From Tubiluchus corallicola (Eukaryota > Priapulida > Priapulimorpha > Priapulimorphida > Tubiluchidae), in the NCBI GenBank assembly GCA_030141605.1, contig JAQGDQ010002379.1:124001-188000 (forward strand): a DNA stretch of 64,000 nucleotides, read 5' to 3'. Made by a program: the position numbers and the translations under genes. The notes under the pieces are model-generated. The model was given only the letters and a program-made list of their open reading frames with translations. It ran no database searches and had not been told where the DNA came from. Below are positions 33,837-52,579 of the stretch, one piece after another. Numbering within the stretch: the first letter of the stretch is position 1; every line of letters begins with the position of its first letter.

Positions 33837-36302
33837 ATGTTTGACAAGAAAGTTGCTTTGTGTCTAACATTGTCCATTCTCTGGCTGCAAAGTAAGTAAC
33901 TCAGCATAAAAAAGTTGTTTTTGATTTTGGTAAATTTGCTAACCTTTAGTCGTAACTCAAGCCGGTCGCCTGATAGTGATTCGACTCTCTACTATAGACT
34001 TTATAATGGTGGTCAGAAAATACTAAATTTCAAACGTTGACTCTCACGTTTTTATATAATTTCCAGTGTACTTCAGGACCGAGTAACGTCTACACTAGCT
34101 CAGCAATTTTGGAGGAGATAGATTATACAGACAGAAAAATACTAATTTTAGAAGTTTAGTAGAAAAGTACTAATTTTAGAAGTTTAGTAGAAAAGTACTA
34201 ATTTTAGAAGTTTAGTAGAAAAGTACTAATTTTAGAAGTTTAGTAGACAAGTACTAATATTAGAAGTTTAGTAGAAAAGTACTAATTTTAGAAGTTTAGT
34301 AGACAAGTACTAATTTTAGAAGTTTAGTAGACAAGTACTAATTTTAGAATTTTAAGTTTTATGACCGTTGTTAGGCATTTTTAACGCACAGCTATAGGTC
34401 AGATCCTACCTGCTGTGTAAGCTTTGTTCGAATCGTTTCAGAGATATCGGAGAAAGAGCAAACAAACACAAACAGTCAGACAGATAAAAATTCTAAATTT
34501 TGACTCCTACAACTTTTAGATAATTGTTCATTGTATCACAATATCCAGTTGCGTCTTCACTACCTCAGGAATAGAGATAGATTTTGAAGTCAGAAAAGTA
34601 CCAATCTTAGAAGTTGTTTTTATGCCGCAGGTAAGCGATCGTTGTCAGCATGGCCCCACAGTTTTTTACTGTATAACAAGTGTTCAGGCTGGCTTGGTTG
34701 CTTGCTTGGTTGGTTGGAATTGTATCAGCCGTCCCCGAGGAGTAGCGTGCAGAGGTAGGCAGGAAGGCGGGCGGACAGACAGGCGAACAGACTGATGCGA
34801 CTGAGAATAAAAGTTGGCTAAGTTGTGTTGTCTAATAGGTTAATTAGAGAAATGATAAACGGTATGAAAGCAATGTCAAAGCTTGAAAAGTGCGAAGAGA
34901 GAGAAAAAAGAGAAAGAGAGAGACAGATAGAAAGAGAAGGAGAACAGAAAAGGGAATAGAAGAGATGGTAAAATAATAATTTTTTGTAGTAAAATTAACA
35001 GGTAAGTTGCAATTTATATCTGTCTGTAACAAATTATGGCTCACCTACTGAGACGGAACTAATGTTTATTTTTGCTTTGCAGCACTGTCATATACAACCG
35101 AAGGAAGCTCATCAAATGCAAGATATGGAATCCCTTTATTAGACTTTGAAGATTACTTGCAGTGTTATGAATGTGAAGTATCGTTTCGCAAGACGTACAA
35201 TACGAATGATACCTGTTTTAGTGAAGATAGACTCATCAATAGCAGCTATTGGGTATTTTGCCCGAAAAAGTACAATACCTGCCAGGTAACTACTATAGTT
35301 ATTACTAATGTGTTATATGTGGGTCTTAAACGTCATAGTTAATATCTATCCTCTGGGTAATTTGCTTATGACTGTTCTTGCAGCTTCAAATTTGCATGTT
35401 ACAGACATTTCTGCAGACAAGTTCTTTACTTTGCTGAGGTGACTTGAACTGCCCAAATTAATACTATAATTAATATTCAGCACTAAAGCAGGTTAATAGC
35501 TGAGTGGTGACGTTCGTGTGTCTCACGACCGAAGTTACGCAACGCTACCGCCTGGGCTCGAATTCGATACTTGCCCTTGGCCATATATCACTCTCCATAG
35601 TGTTTTTGGTTGCTGGCCTTGTGCTTTTGTATCAAAACATGGCTAAGACGCCCCTTCTGGTTCAGTAGCTCACTTGGGTTGCACTTAAGGTTACTGACAC
35701 GAGGTAAGACGCCGATCTCGCCATAAACACCACCTTAAAGTGATCCCGCTGTTTAATGCTGCATTCCTGCTAGCATTGCTCCGCATTATGCAATACAATA
35801 ATGTATGAGAAACTTATCATTGCTGTTGTTTTTCCGGCTAGTGAAGCGAATGATGTTGCACAACAAAGCCACGTTCACACCTCGAATTCGCTCCGGCAAA
35901 TCAGAATTATACGAACCCTTGTGCAAGAGGTGACATGGTTTGGCAATTCGTCACTACACTTGCAACAAAAAGTGTTTATTTTATGCCTTTTTATTACTAA
36001 TATCAAATCTAAAATTTATATCACTTTCAATTGGCATAATTATTAAAATTTATTTTACGTTATTTTTGTAGACGGAGAGAAGAGAAGTGAATGGGGTTCT
36101 TGTTCTCCTCCTGCGGAGATGTGCTAAAGAATGTGAACCTGGCTGTGAGCTGAGTGGTTATGGAGTGACAATAAAATCATGCATTTCCTGTTGTAATTCA
36201 ACTCTTTGCAACGTGGACAATTTTGCCTTACTGATGTTGCCGTCCAGAACTACGATAACAGCAGTGCTGCTGATGTTGTTATATTATGAATATTTAATTT
36301 AA
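33837..36302 (+). CDS. Ly6/uPAR three-finger protein, probable GPI anchor, 3 exons, 162 aa
   Basis: Exons are 33837-33891, 35083-35285 and 36072-36302 (stop TAA), phases 1 and 0, all GT/AG. Residues 1-18 plus the first residues of exon 2 form a signal peptide (core VALCLTLSILWLQ). A linker of about 25 residues leads to an Ly6/uPAR (three-finger) domain: LQCYECE start, FCPKKYNTCQ in the middle, and the family-defining ending CCNSTLCN. Twelve cysteines lie at 46, 49, 63, 78, 85, 103, 107, 111, 123, 126, 127 and 132, against the usual ten. The C-terminus (TAVLLMLLYYEYLI) is hydrophobic, as for GPI attachment after N133. Such proteins act at the outer cell surface as receptors or modulators; the ligand is unknown. 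An AATAAA lies near 36603. Confidence 0.88.
34135..34352. repeat. 28-bp minisatellite, about 8 copies
   Basis: The unit agtactaattttagaagttt plus agtagaca/agtagaaa repeats in intron 1 of the Ly6-type gene. Confidence 0.93.
35491..35720 (+). mobile_element. tRNA-derived SINE in Ly6-gene intron 2
   Basis: The A box tagctgagtggtg and B box gggctcgaattcga are followed by a 150-bp body (cttggccatatatcactctc ... gacacgaggtaagacgcc). The head looks tRNA-Ser/Leu-like but does not fold as a complete tRNA. Confidence 0.6.
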
Positions 36303-37340
36303 TTCCATTTCGTTTTACATTTTATTATGGAAACTGCCGTACACAGCTCATCCTTACATTATGCCCCACATTGCTGGTACCGTGCAACCGAGAAAGCACT
36401 TTGCAAAACGGTTTTATGAAATTCCATGTAGCATGTAAAAATAGTAGAACCTCGACAATTAAATTTGTAACCAAACATACGTTAAATGCCGTAAACTCAA
36501 TAATGTTTTTCAACTTGTATAAAACTGTTATAAAAATAATGTACCCTGAAAGATGTACATTTTCATGTATTATCTCGTAAGATTATGAAAGGCAGCTAAC
36601 GATAATAAACTTAACTAAAGACTGCATAAGTTGTATAGAAAATACAAATCTTAATTTTTATCAAAGTATCAATTGAGAGAAACGTTAGAATATGTGGGGA
36701 TCTTTTTAAATTAATTGCTTTGTCTTCTTGTATGAAAATAACTTCACTACTTTTTTGTTGTTGTCAGTTTTTAATATATTTAATATACTTTTGCTAATAG
36801 TCTACTAACTTCTTTTAATTGAATCACTTATGTAACTTGACTGTACACGTGTGTTCGAAAATAAATGATGTTAATAATAACAGTTTACCTGCTAGTCATA
36901 ATGTTGCTGCTTCTGTTACTGGTGCTGCTGATGACGATGATAATAATAATGGTGATGACATGATGGCATGTATTATGGCACTGGCGATGATGATGACACG
37001 ACTGTGATAGTGATGGTGAGAGAGACAGTGATGATGACTGAGATTATGGTGATGAAGACGATGAAGACAATGACGAACGGTGATTAATTTCTTCATTTTA
37101 CTGGCAGCACCAACAATAATTTAGTTAATTTTGAGTTCAGTTTGGTATCATGATATTATGTTATTAAACTTTAGTAATTCTATTTAGATGTAACCATATT
37201 GTAGTATCATTTTACATTAAGAAAGATTATACATTATATTTTGTGTATACTTAATGTTGCCATAATATTTTGCGATAAATTAAACATAATTTCTTTTTCT
37301 CTATGAAAGTTAACATGTTTCCTGACGAATGCTCGCTGGT
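36303..37340. other. 3' flank of Ly6 gene and simple GAT-rich repeats
   Basis: Holds the probable Ly6 3' UTR (AATAAA near 36603) and imperfect gatgatgac/ggtgatgatg triplets at 36930-37080. No further gene was seen before the minisatellite. Confidence 0.5.
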
Positions 37341-38031
37341 AAAAAACATTGGTGTAGCTATTGCTAAAGTGTTTGCCTGTCACGGAAAGGTGCAAAAAAG
37401 TGACATTTGAATTACTCAGCACGTATATATTGCTAAAACTTTTGCTTGACACGGTGATGTACTGTTCAAAGTGACATTTGAATTACTCAGAGCGTATATA
37501 TTGCTAAAACTTTTGCTTGACACGGTGAGGTACTGTTGAACATTTGAATCACTCACAGCGCATACATTGCTAAAACTTTCCCCTGTCTCGGTGAGGTTCT
37601 GTTGAACATTTGACTCACTCACAGTGCATACATTGCTAAAACTTTCCCCTGTCACGGTGAGGTACTGTTGAACATTTGAATCACTCACAGCATATACATT
37701 GCTAAAACTTTCCCCTGTCACGGTGAGGTACTGTTCAACAATTGAATTACTCACAGCGAATACATTGCTAAAACTTTTGACTGTCACAGTGAGGTACTGT
37801 TGAACATTTTAATCACTCACAGCATATACATTGCTAAAACTTTCCCCTGTCACGGTGAGGTACTGTTGAACATTTGAATCACTCACAGCGCATACATTGC
37901 TAAAACTTTCCCCTGTCACGGTGAGGTACTGTTGAACATTTGAATCACTCACAGCGCATACATTGCTAAAACTTTCCCCTGTTACGGTGAGGTACTATTG
38001 ATTATTTGAATCACTCACAGCGCATACATTG

Positions 38032-44206
<6,175 letters not shown>

Positions 44207-46697
44207 AATAACCCGTTTTTATCTTGATGAATAAACTGCGTTATAAAATTTGCAGCAGCTGAAGGTTATTGTACAAATATTGTTGTTAATAAGCGCAAGG
44301 AACTTTCTTGTTTGCACATCATTTGTCCCATTGTGGTAAAGCTTATTTCCATGTCTTCAATAAAATATATAGCGTCACCTTAGATATTGTCACGTGTGGG
44401 TTACGCCTTTTAACGACCGAAAAAAGCGTCAACAGTAGACATGTTAGCGTGCTGTACTTTCCACAAATGAGATCTTCAGGCAATTTAGAAGTTCCACATG
44501 AACGGGCGTTCAGGTTTTGTTCGCCAGCGTCCAAGTGGATTAAGCTTAACAATTTAACGTGGCTGGGAGGGTCGAGGGAGGCGAACACAAAACAACCTTA
44601 GCCTAGACACACGTAAAACTGGCCATCACGTTTTTAAATTATGGTAAACATGCAGAAATTGAAATCGTAGTTGTTTGAAAGCAGAATTTATTAATGAAGA
44701 TTCATTTGAGCTCATATATTTCCACTCGAATACCTAATTTTATGGGTCGCATGTAGCTATAAACTAATATCACCTTTCTGGCTAGTATTACATACTCGTA
44801 CTATTCTGAATTATTTTTATTTATTTATTTATTTATTTATTTAGTAAATGTAATTCCCTTTTAGGTAAGTTTAATAAATTACTTGAATTTTTAATTTTTG
44901 CTTTTCAGGCAGACAATGGGTTTTGTTGGATGACGTAGAATGTCAAAAAGGTCACTAAGCCTTCTTTCACGATTACGTTCTACGTCTTTTAATTTAGATT
45001 TACGTCTTTGCAACTAATACGAAAATATTTCTCACCAGCCGAATAATATTGATTGCAACAAGCTAAATCAGATTTTGACGAAACTAAGAATCAATTTTCG
45101 CCATCTTTAAAATGTAACAAATGAATACGTTTAATTGTCGCTGATTCACAATTGAATATATTGTGCAAAATAAAATTTATTACAGGAAAAACAGTGTTAA
45201 AACTAATATATTTTTTGTAGTTTGCCACACTAAAACGTAACATTGTGATACAAAATTAATAATTATGACTGGAATGAAAGAAGATGCGCCACGTGGTCTA
45301 TGTGAAGTGCAGAAATCACAACTTGGCATCGCAAAAATTCCAATCTTGCTTGTCATTGTCTTTACGGCTATTGTTCAATCGGAAAACTGTACTTCCTCCC
45401 AATGTTTCCTCTATTATCCACGTCAGGCACATGAACTTCACCACTGTCCTTTTTTGCTAAACACAAAAGAAACAAAATTATGTTTTATAAAACTTAAATT
45501 ATTATTTTTAAAAATTACACATTCCTGATACGCCATTTTCAAATTGCCAAAAATAATCTGTTAAACTAAATTTTGTTTTCTAAACTCTAGTTTGTAATAA
45601 TTAATGCAACAATAAGTGTTTTTGGAATGGCCGTAAAAGTTCCTTCTATAATCTATTCGTTCAATTTAATTGAAATTTATAAAAGTAGGCATTTGCGTTT
45701 TTGTGCTCGTCAGACATGCTTTTATAATATCATGCTGATTTTGAAAAAAATTGAATCCAAATTTTATTTTTGAAGAAAATTTGAATCCAAAAAGCAAATT
45801 TTACTTTTGCACAGGCTTCACCCACACTTTTGTGTAGCGCTTTTACTAAAACGTATTCTCGCGTTTAAAGTTGAAAAAACAAAAAAACTTAAAGCATTAA
45901 AACCAGAAAAAACGCATAAAAATTCTCTCTACCAACGATCGAACTATGGGCCTTCAGGTCAAAAACAAATAGTCTCATAACCGCATGATTGAGCTGTGAT
46001 ACAGTATCGGTTTTAAATCTTTTCAAATTTTCCTTCCTATCAAATTGTTAATTTGATTAGTGATAATTACTCTCTGTTATTTACATAGTTTTATCTTAGC
46101 TCTAATTACTTTTCAGTGCATGCAAGAAGGACATTAATTAGCACTGAATTGCGTTATTATTGCTACACAAAAATAAAAACATTCCCATACGAAACCTTCA
46201 ATTTTTTTCGAAACACTGAAGCTTGTTTCAGACATGTGACCTGGTGAACGTGCTACAAAAGTACCTGTAGAACACACCTATAATAAATAAAATAAATACG
46301 CACACGAGTTAGTTATTTAGCAACAGTCAAGAACCGTTAGTTAAAAAATAACGAGTTAATAACAACAATTTTTAACAATAAGTTAATAACACGAATTTTC
46401 CTATCTTTACTTAAGTAAATGTTTTTCTTACGTTTTAAAGGACAAGAAAAGGTGTACCTGAAGCAGGTTTCAGAAAAATCGCCTTAAAAAATTATATTAC
46501 TTTATAGCAATTTTATGCCTATATCTTACTCGCACTGAAAGTAATTTTGATTTGTTTTCATTTTAAATTTCCCGCAATACTATTCCGAAGTCGCCATTAC
46601 ATGACGTCATGCACCAAACGTAAATCAAGGGAAGAAAAGGCAATGTTAAATTATATCTCAAAAGACTTTCCGTGCAAATCTATATTACTTAGATTTT
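44207..46697. other. Intergenic, one possible signal-peptide exon
   Basis: A (TTTA)n run lies at 44813-44842. A plus frame at 45265-45528 (87 codons, ATG) has a hydrophobic stretch (IPILLVIVFTAIVQS) followed by ENCTSSQCF, like the start of a secreted or membrane protein, but no joining exon was found. A tRNA-like, SINE-type remnant on the minus strand covers about 45925-46010. No other feature was recognised. Confidence 0.4.
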
Positions 46698-47537
46698 CGC
46701 TTACCTGCTAGAGAGATTTATGTAACTAGAAAAGAAAATTATTAATTATTTAAAATGTTTTCACCAATTGGTAAAATGTAGCTGACTCACCCTACAGGGT
46801 GCACCACTCACTAACAAAAAAACGTATTTTTAATCTTATTGACAAGACATAGTAATTTTAAATTTTATTTAGTTAGTGACTTGCGCGCTACGAATGCTCT
46901 GATTATTTTTTCAAACTTTACAAAATGTTATCTAAACTTGTTTCAAATGACCTGTCGTGAAAATGGCTGCGTCTAACGGTCATCGCGGGAGTTTAAATTT
47001 ACAGGTTTTATACAGCGTGACTGCCGATTGAAGTCCTGCATGCAAAAAGGCAGCATGTAAGCGAAACAAAATTTCAAAACGAATTTTTCAAGCTTTATGT
47101 TTATGAAGGGTTCTCTTGTGCTTTAAGCACCACACCGCTTGATTAAGTTCTTTCGGTAGACAATGTTTTGCAGCCTATACTGCCTTATTGCACACAGATG
47201 TTATATTAGCAATAATACTGTATAAAACATGTAAATTTAAACTCCCGCGATGACTGTTAGGCGCAGCCATTTTGACGGTAGATTGTTTGAAACAACTTTA
47301 GGTGACATTGTGTGAAGTTTGAAAAAACCATCAGAGAATTCGCAGCGCACTCTTCTGTTACTAAACAAAAGACTTAATTACTTTACATTACCAATAAAAT
47401 TAAAAATACGTTTTTGATAACTTAGTGGTGCATACTGGGCTGGTGAAACACTGACGATTTACCAGTTGGAGCAAACATTTTAAATTGCTAAAAAATTTCT
47501 TTTCTAGTTACATAAGTCCCTCAAGCAGGTAAGCGTA
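46698..47537. mobile_element. Foldback element with about 310-330-bp inverted arms
   Basis: The left arm (46698-about 47020, starting cgcttacctgctagagag) is the reverse complement, with divergence, of the right arm (about 47225-47537, ending ccctcaagcaggtaagcg). About 200 bp separate them. The inner ends carry cgcgggagtttaaattta and its complement. A further single arm lies at 51383-51760, showing it is a dispersed family. No coding frame was found. Confidence 0.85.
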
Positions 47538-48199
47538 TAGCTAAGTAATATAAGTTTGTGTGGAAAGTTTTTGTGAACATTCTTTAAAAATGTTTTTTCT
47601 TCCCCTTCAACATTTTTTGCTGTTTCAAGGAAATCAATGTGCACCACACGCTTAGCACACATGGAACTAATGGAAGGAATTCAGCCAAACGAGTCAAGAA
47701 CCAAACTTAGAGTCCTGGTTGCACCATTTGAAAACTAGGGCAGAGGCGGGCCAAACTGCTGGTGAAATTGAGGAAGCGCTTTTACATCTCCCTGGATATT
47801 CTGACATTTGGCACCGCTTCACTTAAACTTTCATAAATACTTTTTAAGAAAAAGCTTTCTTCCGATTAAAATTTTTCGTCTATAAATGGTAGTACTAAAC
47901 TAGTCATCTAGATAATTTAGTAAAAAAAGCAAGCGAAGGCAATTAGCTGATCGAGCGCCCGAAGTTAAGCAACAGCTGATCCTGAGCAGTAAATGAATGG
48001 ATAATCAATATGAAAATTGGTTCTGCGGCTTCTTCTGCTATATTTCCCCGGCTCTTTTCCCTGCTGAAGAGAGGTACAATCGCGTCCATCTTAGAGGGCT
48101 GTCTTCGATAATAAGCAAGATCCCGTCCAGTCACAACAATTTATAATAATCATTTGAACGCACGAAAGAATATTATATTAAAAAGTGTGAAAAATTTCA

Positions 48200-48460
48200 A
48201 ACCACCGCTAGGACTCGAACCTAGGACTTATGCTGTCCAGGCAGCTATACTAGCCGCTACACCACAAAGGCACTTGACCTACTTGACGGCACGTATGCTA
48301 CTAGTTGTATATGAATGAGGAATTAAAGTCTACATTGTACCACATAGTACAAGATCAATTCTATGAACGCCCGAAAGCTGGTATAAATTATCCCTTCATC
48401 GGGATTCGAACTCATAACCTACAATCCGGGTTGCTAACCATTACGCCACAGAGAGATTTT
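48200..48460 (-). mobile_element. Two tandem tRNA-like SINE or pseudo-tRNA units
   Basis: Unit one (about 48203-48275) has tggtgtagcggctagtat and B box ggttcgagtcc with a good T stem but a mispaired acceptor. Unit two (about 48395-48460) has tggcgtaatggttagca and gagttcgaatccc. Neither folds fully, so neither is called as a functional tRNA. Confidence 0.55.
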
Positions 48461-49029
48461 TCAGAATAAAAAAAATACACTGGACGATGAAAAAGGTAAC
48501 TAGCAGGTTGACCTAATTAGCAAACGCCAAAAGACAAGATATTAGACAGGTTTCCATCATTTGTAAAAAATGTGGCACATGTTTTTCCTTCCATACAGGT
48601 GCTGCCAATGAAATTAGTATTCATCAGTTTGTTAGATTTGAGTGCACGCATGCGCAAGTCAACTCAAAAATAAATGTAAAGACAAGCATAATAATTAGTA
48701 AGTTACGGAGGTAACCTTAGTCATCAGAATACCGACCAACCAAAAGCTGTACTGCCTGTAGATTTTTGCATCAGTAGATTTAGTATAATAAATGCATATT
48801 ATGTTAAAAGTAATTTTTAATTTTTTTGTGCGTATGCGTTGAGAAGTTATATTTTGTAATTGAATTTTAATTTTACCTATGTAAATTTTATGTCTTTTAT
48901 TCACAATTTAAAAAATTAACTCTTGTAATAGTAGTTTAACACTATTGCCTACAACAGGCATTGAGTGGTTACACATATAGTATTTTCACGTATTTTATCA
49001 CACCTGTAAATGTGTAGAACTTATGCAAT

Positions 49030-49033
49030 AAAG

Positions 49034-49079
<46 letters not shown>
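49030..49079. repeat. (TA)n microsatellite
   Basis: A TA run of about 50 bp, 3' of GPCR module 1. Confidence 0.95.
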
Positions 49080-49083
<4 letters not shown>

Positions 49084-49175
49084 CACTGCTGTGATGGCAG
49101 TGCTAATCGTGCAAAGTTAACAGCGCAGTTCACAGCGGGTATTGCTCTCCTCAATTTTTCCCTAGTTCTTATGCA

Positions 49176-51069
49176 TTAAATAACAGCATATTTTAAGACT
49201 AACAATACCTGAGTGCTATTGGTTAATCTGCCATTGTAGTATTTAGTGTTCCTGTCGTGTGGATATCGCAATTCGCCGCAGCAGCTCCTGCTTTTCAGGA
49301 CAGCAATGAAACCCAACCGGAACTTCCGGTTCAGAAATCCGTACAGGACCGGATCAATCCCACTATTCGACGTGGATATCCATTGGCATATGGGTATGAG
49401 CAGTGCCAGCTGCGCATTGTTATCGGAGACAACTCCAAAATAAACAAACGCAAACGTCAAGTACAGTGGCAGCCAACTGAAGGCGAACACCATCACAACG
49501 ACTAGGACCATTTTTGCAAGTTTGAGCTTCTGTTTTCGAACCAGCGTTTCCAAGTCACGTGTTTCACCAATCACGGGACGTCGTAAGACGTGCAGAAATA
49601 TCAAGAAATAGCAAACACTTATGACAGCTAAGGGAACAATGTAGCACTGCAAAGCTACAACGCACAAGAAGTACCATTTTGCTGCAGCGGGATCGTGCCA
49701 TCCGAATTCGCCACAAACTGACAGTAATTGACCCTTGAATATTATATCTACGGCATCGTAATACAGCAACCAAGGAATGAAGGTCAGGCAGGAATATATC
49801 CATATAACAGCAATGAATCGTCCCGCTGCCTTCGTCGTCATCTCATACTTCATCGGATAAACAATAGAAATGTATCTGGAAATATAAATCTCATTATTTT
49901 TGCAATACAATAATTGCCAACAGGTGTCTCTAGTGAGAAATCCTTTTCAAGACCAGGGCCGGATTTTAATTTTGTAGGCCCCTGGGTTACAGATACATGA
50001 GGCTCCGGCCCCAGTGACAATTAAAAAAAGCGTGAATGTTGGATTCTTCAAATCAGCTTATTCAAATTCTACAAAATAATGCCAACATTAGGCCCACGTA
50101 GATGGGTGAAAGTTTAACACAACAAAAAGAGAAGAAATATTCTGATATTTACAAAATTAAAACATGGAATACATACGAATTACAATAAATTGTAATTTTG
50201 TCACAGGAGGTGACCTCAATTCCTCTAAAATTGTGTCATTGTAATCAGATTGCTAGTGTATTTGGCAGTATCAATGAGTTCAAATAATGAACAAGAAAAC
50301 AATTTCAGTGTATTATTACACAGTATATTAATGCATTCTCTAGCAACTTTTCACAGTAATTTACTTTCACTTAATTTCTGGAGGCCCCTCAACTGGCAAA
50401 GGCCCCTGGGCTGCAGCCCATAAAGCCCATGCTCTAGTAACTTTTCACAGTAATTTACTTTCAGAATCTCTGGAGGCCCCTCAACTGGCAAAGGCCCCTG
50501 GGATGCAGCCCATAAAGCCCATGCTCTAGTAACTTTTCACAGTAATTTACTTTCACTTAATTTCTGAAGGCCCCTCAGCTGGCGAAGGCCGCTGGGCTGC
50601 AGCCCATCTGGTACTGTTAAAGACAATTAATGAGTTTTGAGAACTCAGCTGATTCACGGCTGTTTCAACTAGAAAATGCTCACTAAGCAGCATTAGGTTT
50701 TATACTGTACTGTGTTATACTAGCTTTAAAAATCTTTGCATGTTTGTTAGAGATTTCGTCGTCTTTAATATAACATCAATAATTGATTCATTAAACCACC
50801 ATGCATCGTCTCCCAAAAGACAGTCACCAAACTAATTTTCTTACTTATTTAATCGTTGGTAAAGAGCAAACATGACTGACTTATTCCTTATTCATTATAT
50901 TAAACACTTACTGATTAATAAGACCAGATTTCAAAAGCAAGCCTCCCTTGCTCGTGTGTATTTGCTTACCTCTCTACAGATATGGTAGCCAGTGTGTTCA
51001 CGGAAGAGGAAACGGAAACAGCTTGAAGCCAGACAACTGTTTTGCACGCCCCATCCGAGAACGGATAAC
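49176..51069 (-). CDS. Class A (rhodopsin-like) peptide-type GPCR, TM3 to C-terminus, module 1
   Basis: Two exons were recognised: 51069-50970 (100 bp) and 49875-49176 (stop TAA). The junction splits the Arg codon of the ERY motif (AG|A), with gtaagc donor and cag acceptor. Exon one gives YPFSDGACKTVVWLQ, the TM3 Cys of the conserved disulfide, and ends SVERY. Exon two covers TM4 to TM7: FIPWLL, TM6 FAFSWLPLY (FxxxWLP) and TM7 NSGIDPVLYGFLNRKF, a DPxxY variant of NPxxY. A CC pair in the tail (KSRSCCGEL) may be palmitoylated. The style matches neuropeptide receptors of the rhodopsin beta group; the ligand is unknown. The TM1-TM2 exon was not found, so the gene is 5' incomplete or uses a distant exon. 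The intron contains a hAT fragment. Confidence 0.9.
49954..50615. mobile_element. hAT-type element fragment with 3 tandem copies of one end
   Basis: It starts cagggccggattttaa, a hAT-like CAGGGCCGG terminus. At 50345-50612 a block of 92-94 bp containing ggcccctgggctgcagccca is repeated three times. It sits in the intron of GPCR module 1. No transposase frame and no matching far end were seen. Confidence 0.65.
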
Positions 51070-51382
51070 CTTTAAAAGAAAGCTTGTGCTAGCAAACTAG
51101 AGTTTAGATCTATTACTGTATTAGTAAGGTACTAATTATATCTTTTATTTATCATTACTAATTGTTTTGTCTGTATTCAGGTTTTGTGGTTTTCTGCCGA
51201 GGAAAGCGCCAGTGATGCAAAGACGACAGATATATTTTATTCAAATTTGAAAGTAGCTAATGCAAGAAAACACTTTTCATAACAAAAGTTTAAAAAATCG
51301 TCTTGAAATTTTATATCACTTACATGCTGATTGTAAATTAAAGTACAAGAGAACACTCTTCATAAATAAAGCTTAAACATCG

Positions 51383-51760
51383 TCTTGAAAGGTCATATTG
51401 CTTACATACTGTCTTATTGCATACAGGGCTTACGTTAACAGTAGCGCTGTATAGAGCTCGTAAATTTAAACTCCCGCGTTAGGCGCAGTCATTGTAATGT
51501 CAGTCGTTTGAAACAAATTTAGATAACATCGCATAAAGTTCGAAAAAATAATCAGAGCATTTGTAACACGCTCCTCGCTAACTAAGCAAAAGTATAAATT
51601 GCTTTACATTATCAATAAGATTAAAAATACGTTTTTGGTGAATCAGTGGTGCACGCTGGGATGGTGATGCAGTGCCATTCCACTAGTTGTCGCGAGCATT
51701 TAAAATTATTAAGAAATTTCTTGTCTAGTTACATTTGTTTTTCAAACAGATAAGAATGAT
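51383..51760. mobile_element. Single arm of the 46.7-47.5 kb foldback family
   Basis: Shares taaatttaaactcccgcg, attaaaaatacgttttt, gtggtgca..ctggg and ttctagttaca with the right arm at 47225-47537, in the same orientation. The partner arm is missing here. Confidence 0.8.
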
Positions 51761-52579
51761 GCATACAGAAGTAATGTAACTTCATATCATGGAAAGTTCC
51801 TAGAGACATACTGTACTTTAAAAACCGTTTTGATTCTCGTTAAAAAATTTATTATGAGGTTTTCGGTGACCGCATTGGTAATTTTATTTCATGATATGAT
51901 ATGATGTGATTAACATGGTAATGTTATAGCAAAGAATGTTTTTTACTATAATGTTTACGAACTGTATTCTGTACAATAATAATTTGCTAATAAAACACGC
52001 TTCATTTCGTCAGTCACAAAACAGTTCAGGTCGTGGCATCATCCTGAATTCTGTTTGTCAGCTAAATCGATCTAGATTCGCCCTGCGTTATGACTTTCAC
52101 TTAACGCTACACAAATAATTTACATATTTCATTATTGTTGTGACTAACCGACTGACTCAATACTATCTGAGGTTAATACAGCGCCCTTTTCGCCTAGAAA
52201 TATACTGTTTTTTATTTTGTATTAATTTGCATTTAATAATGGATAAAGTTACGATGATTTTATGCATGAGATGAGTTTTCTTACTGCAGTTACAAATGTT
52301 TGCGGCCTAAAATGTTTCACTGTTTACCTGTGTTTGTCCTGCACCTCCTATTAACACCGTGTATTATTTGAAATTAATTAAGATTGAACAAAAGATGGCG
52401 CTTCTATCAAAGAATTGAAACTTGAGTAGTTTTGTTACGTTAACGCCAGTGACGCACTACAAGTCCTTTTTTGTAACTTTTGTCAGCAAACAATGATGAA
52501 TTAAGAAAGAATAAATGGCTTCCCATTCTTTGGGGCAAAAATCTTGTGCATATGTCATAGATAAGAAAAAAATTAAATG

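Larger units (their letters stand above)
47538..49175. other. Region downstream of GPCR module 1
   Basis: AT-rich sequence holding two tRNA-like SINE or pseudo-tRNA units (48200-48460) and a (TA)n tract at 49030-49079. The probable GPCR 3' UTR ends near the minus-strand AATAAA at 48896-48901. No additional gene was seen. Confidence 0.45.

Noticed and set aside
48203-48275. Functional tRNA gene
   Set aside because: The T arm and B box are good, but the acceptor stem has mismatches and the anticodon loop is not seven bases when the best stem is formed.
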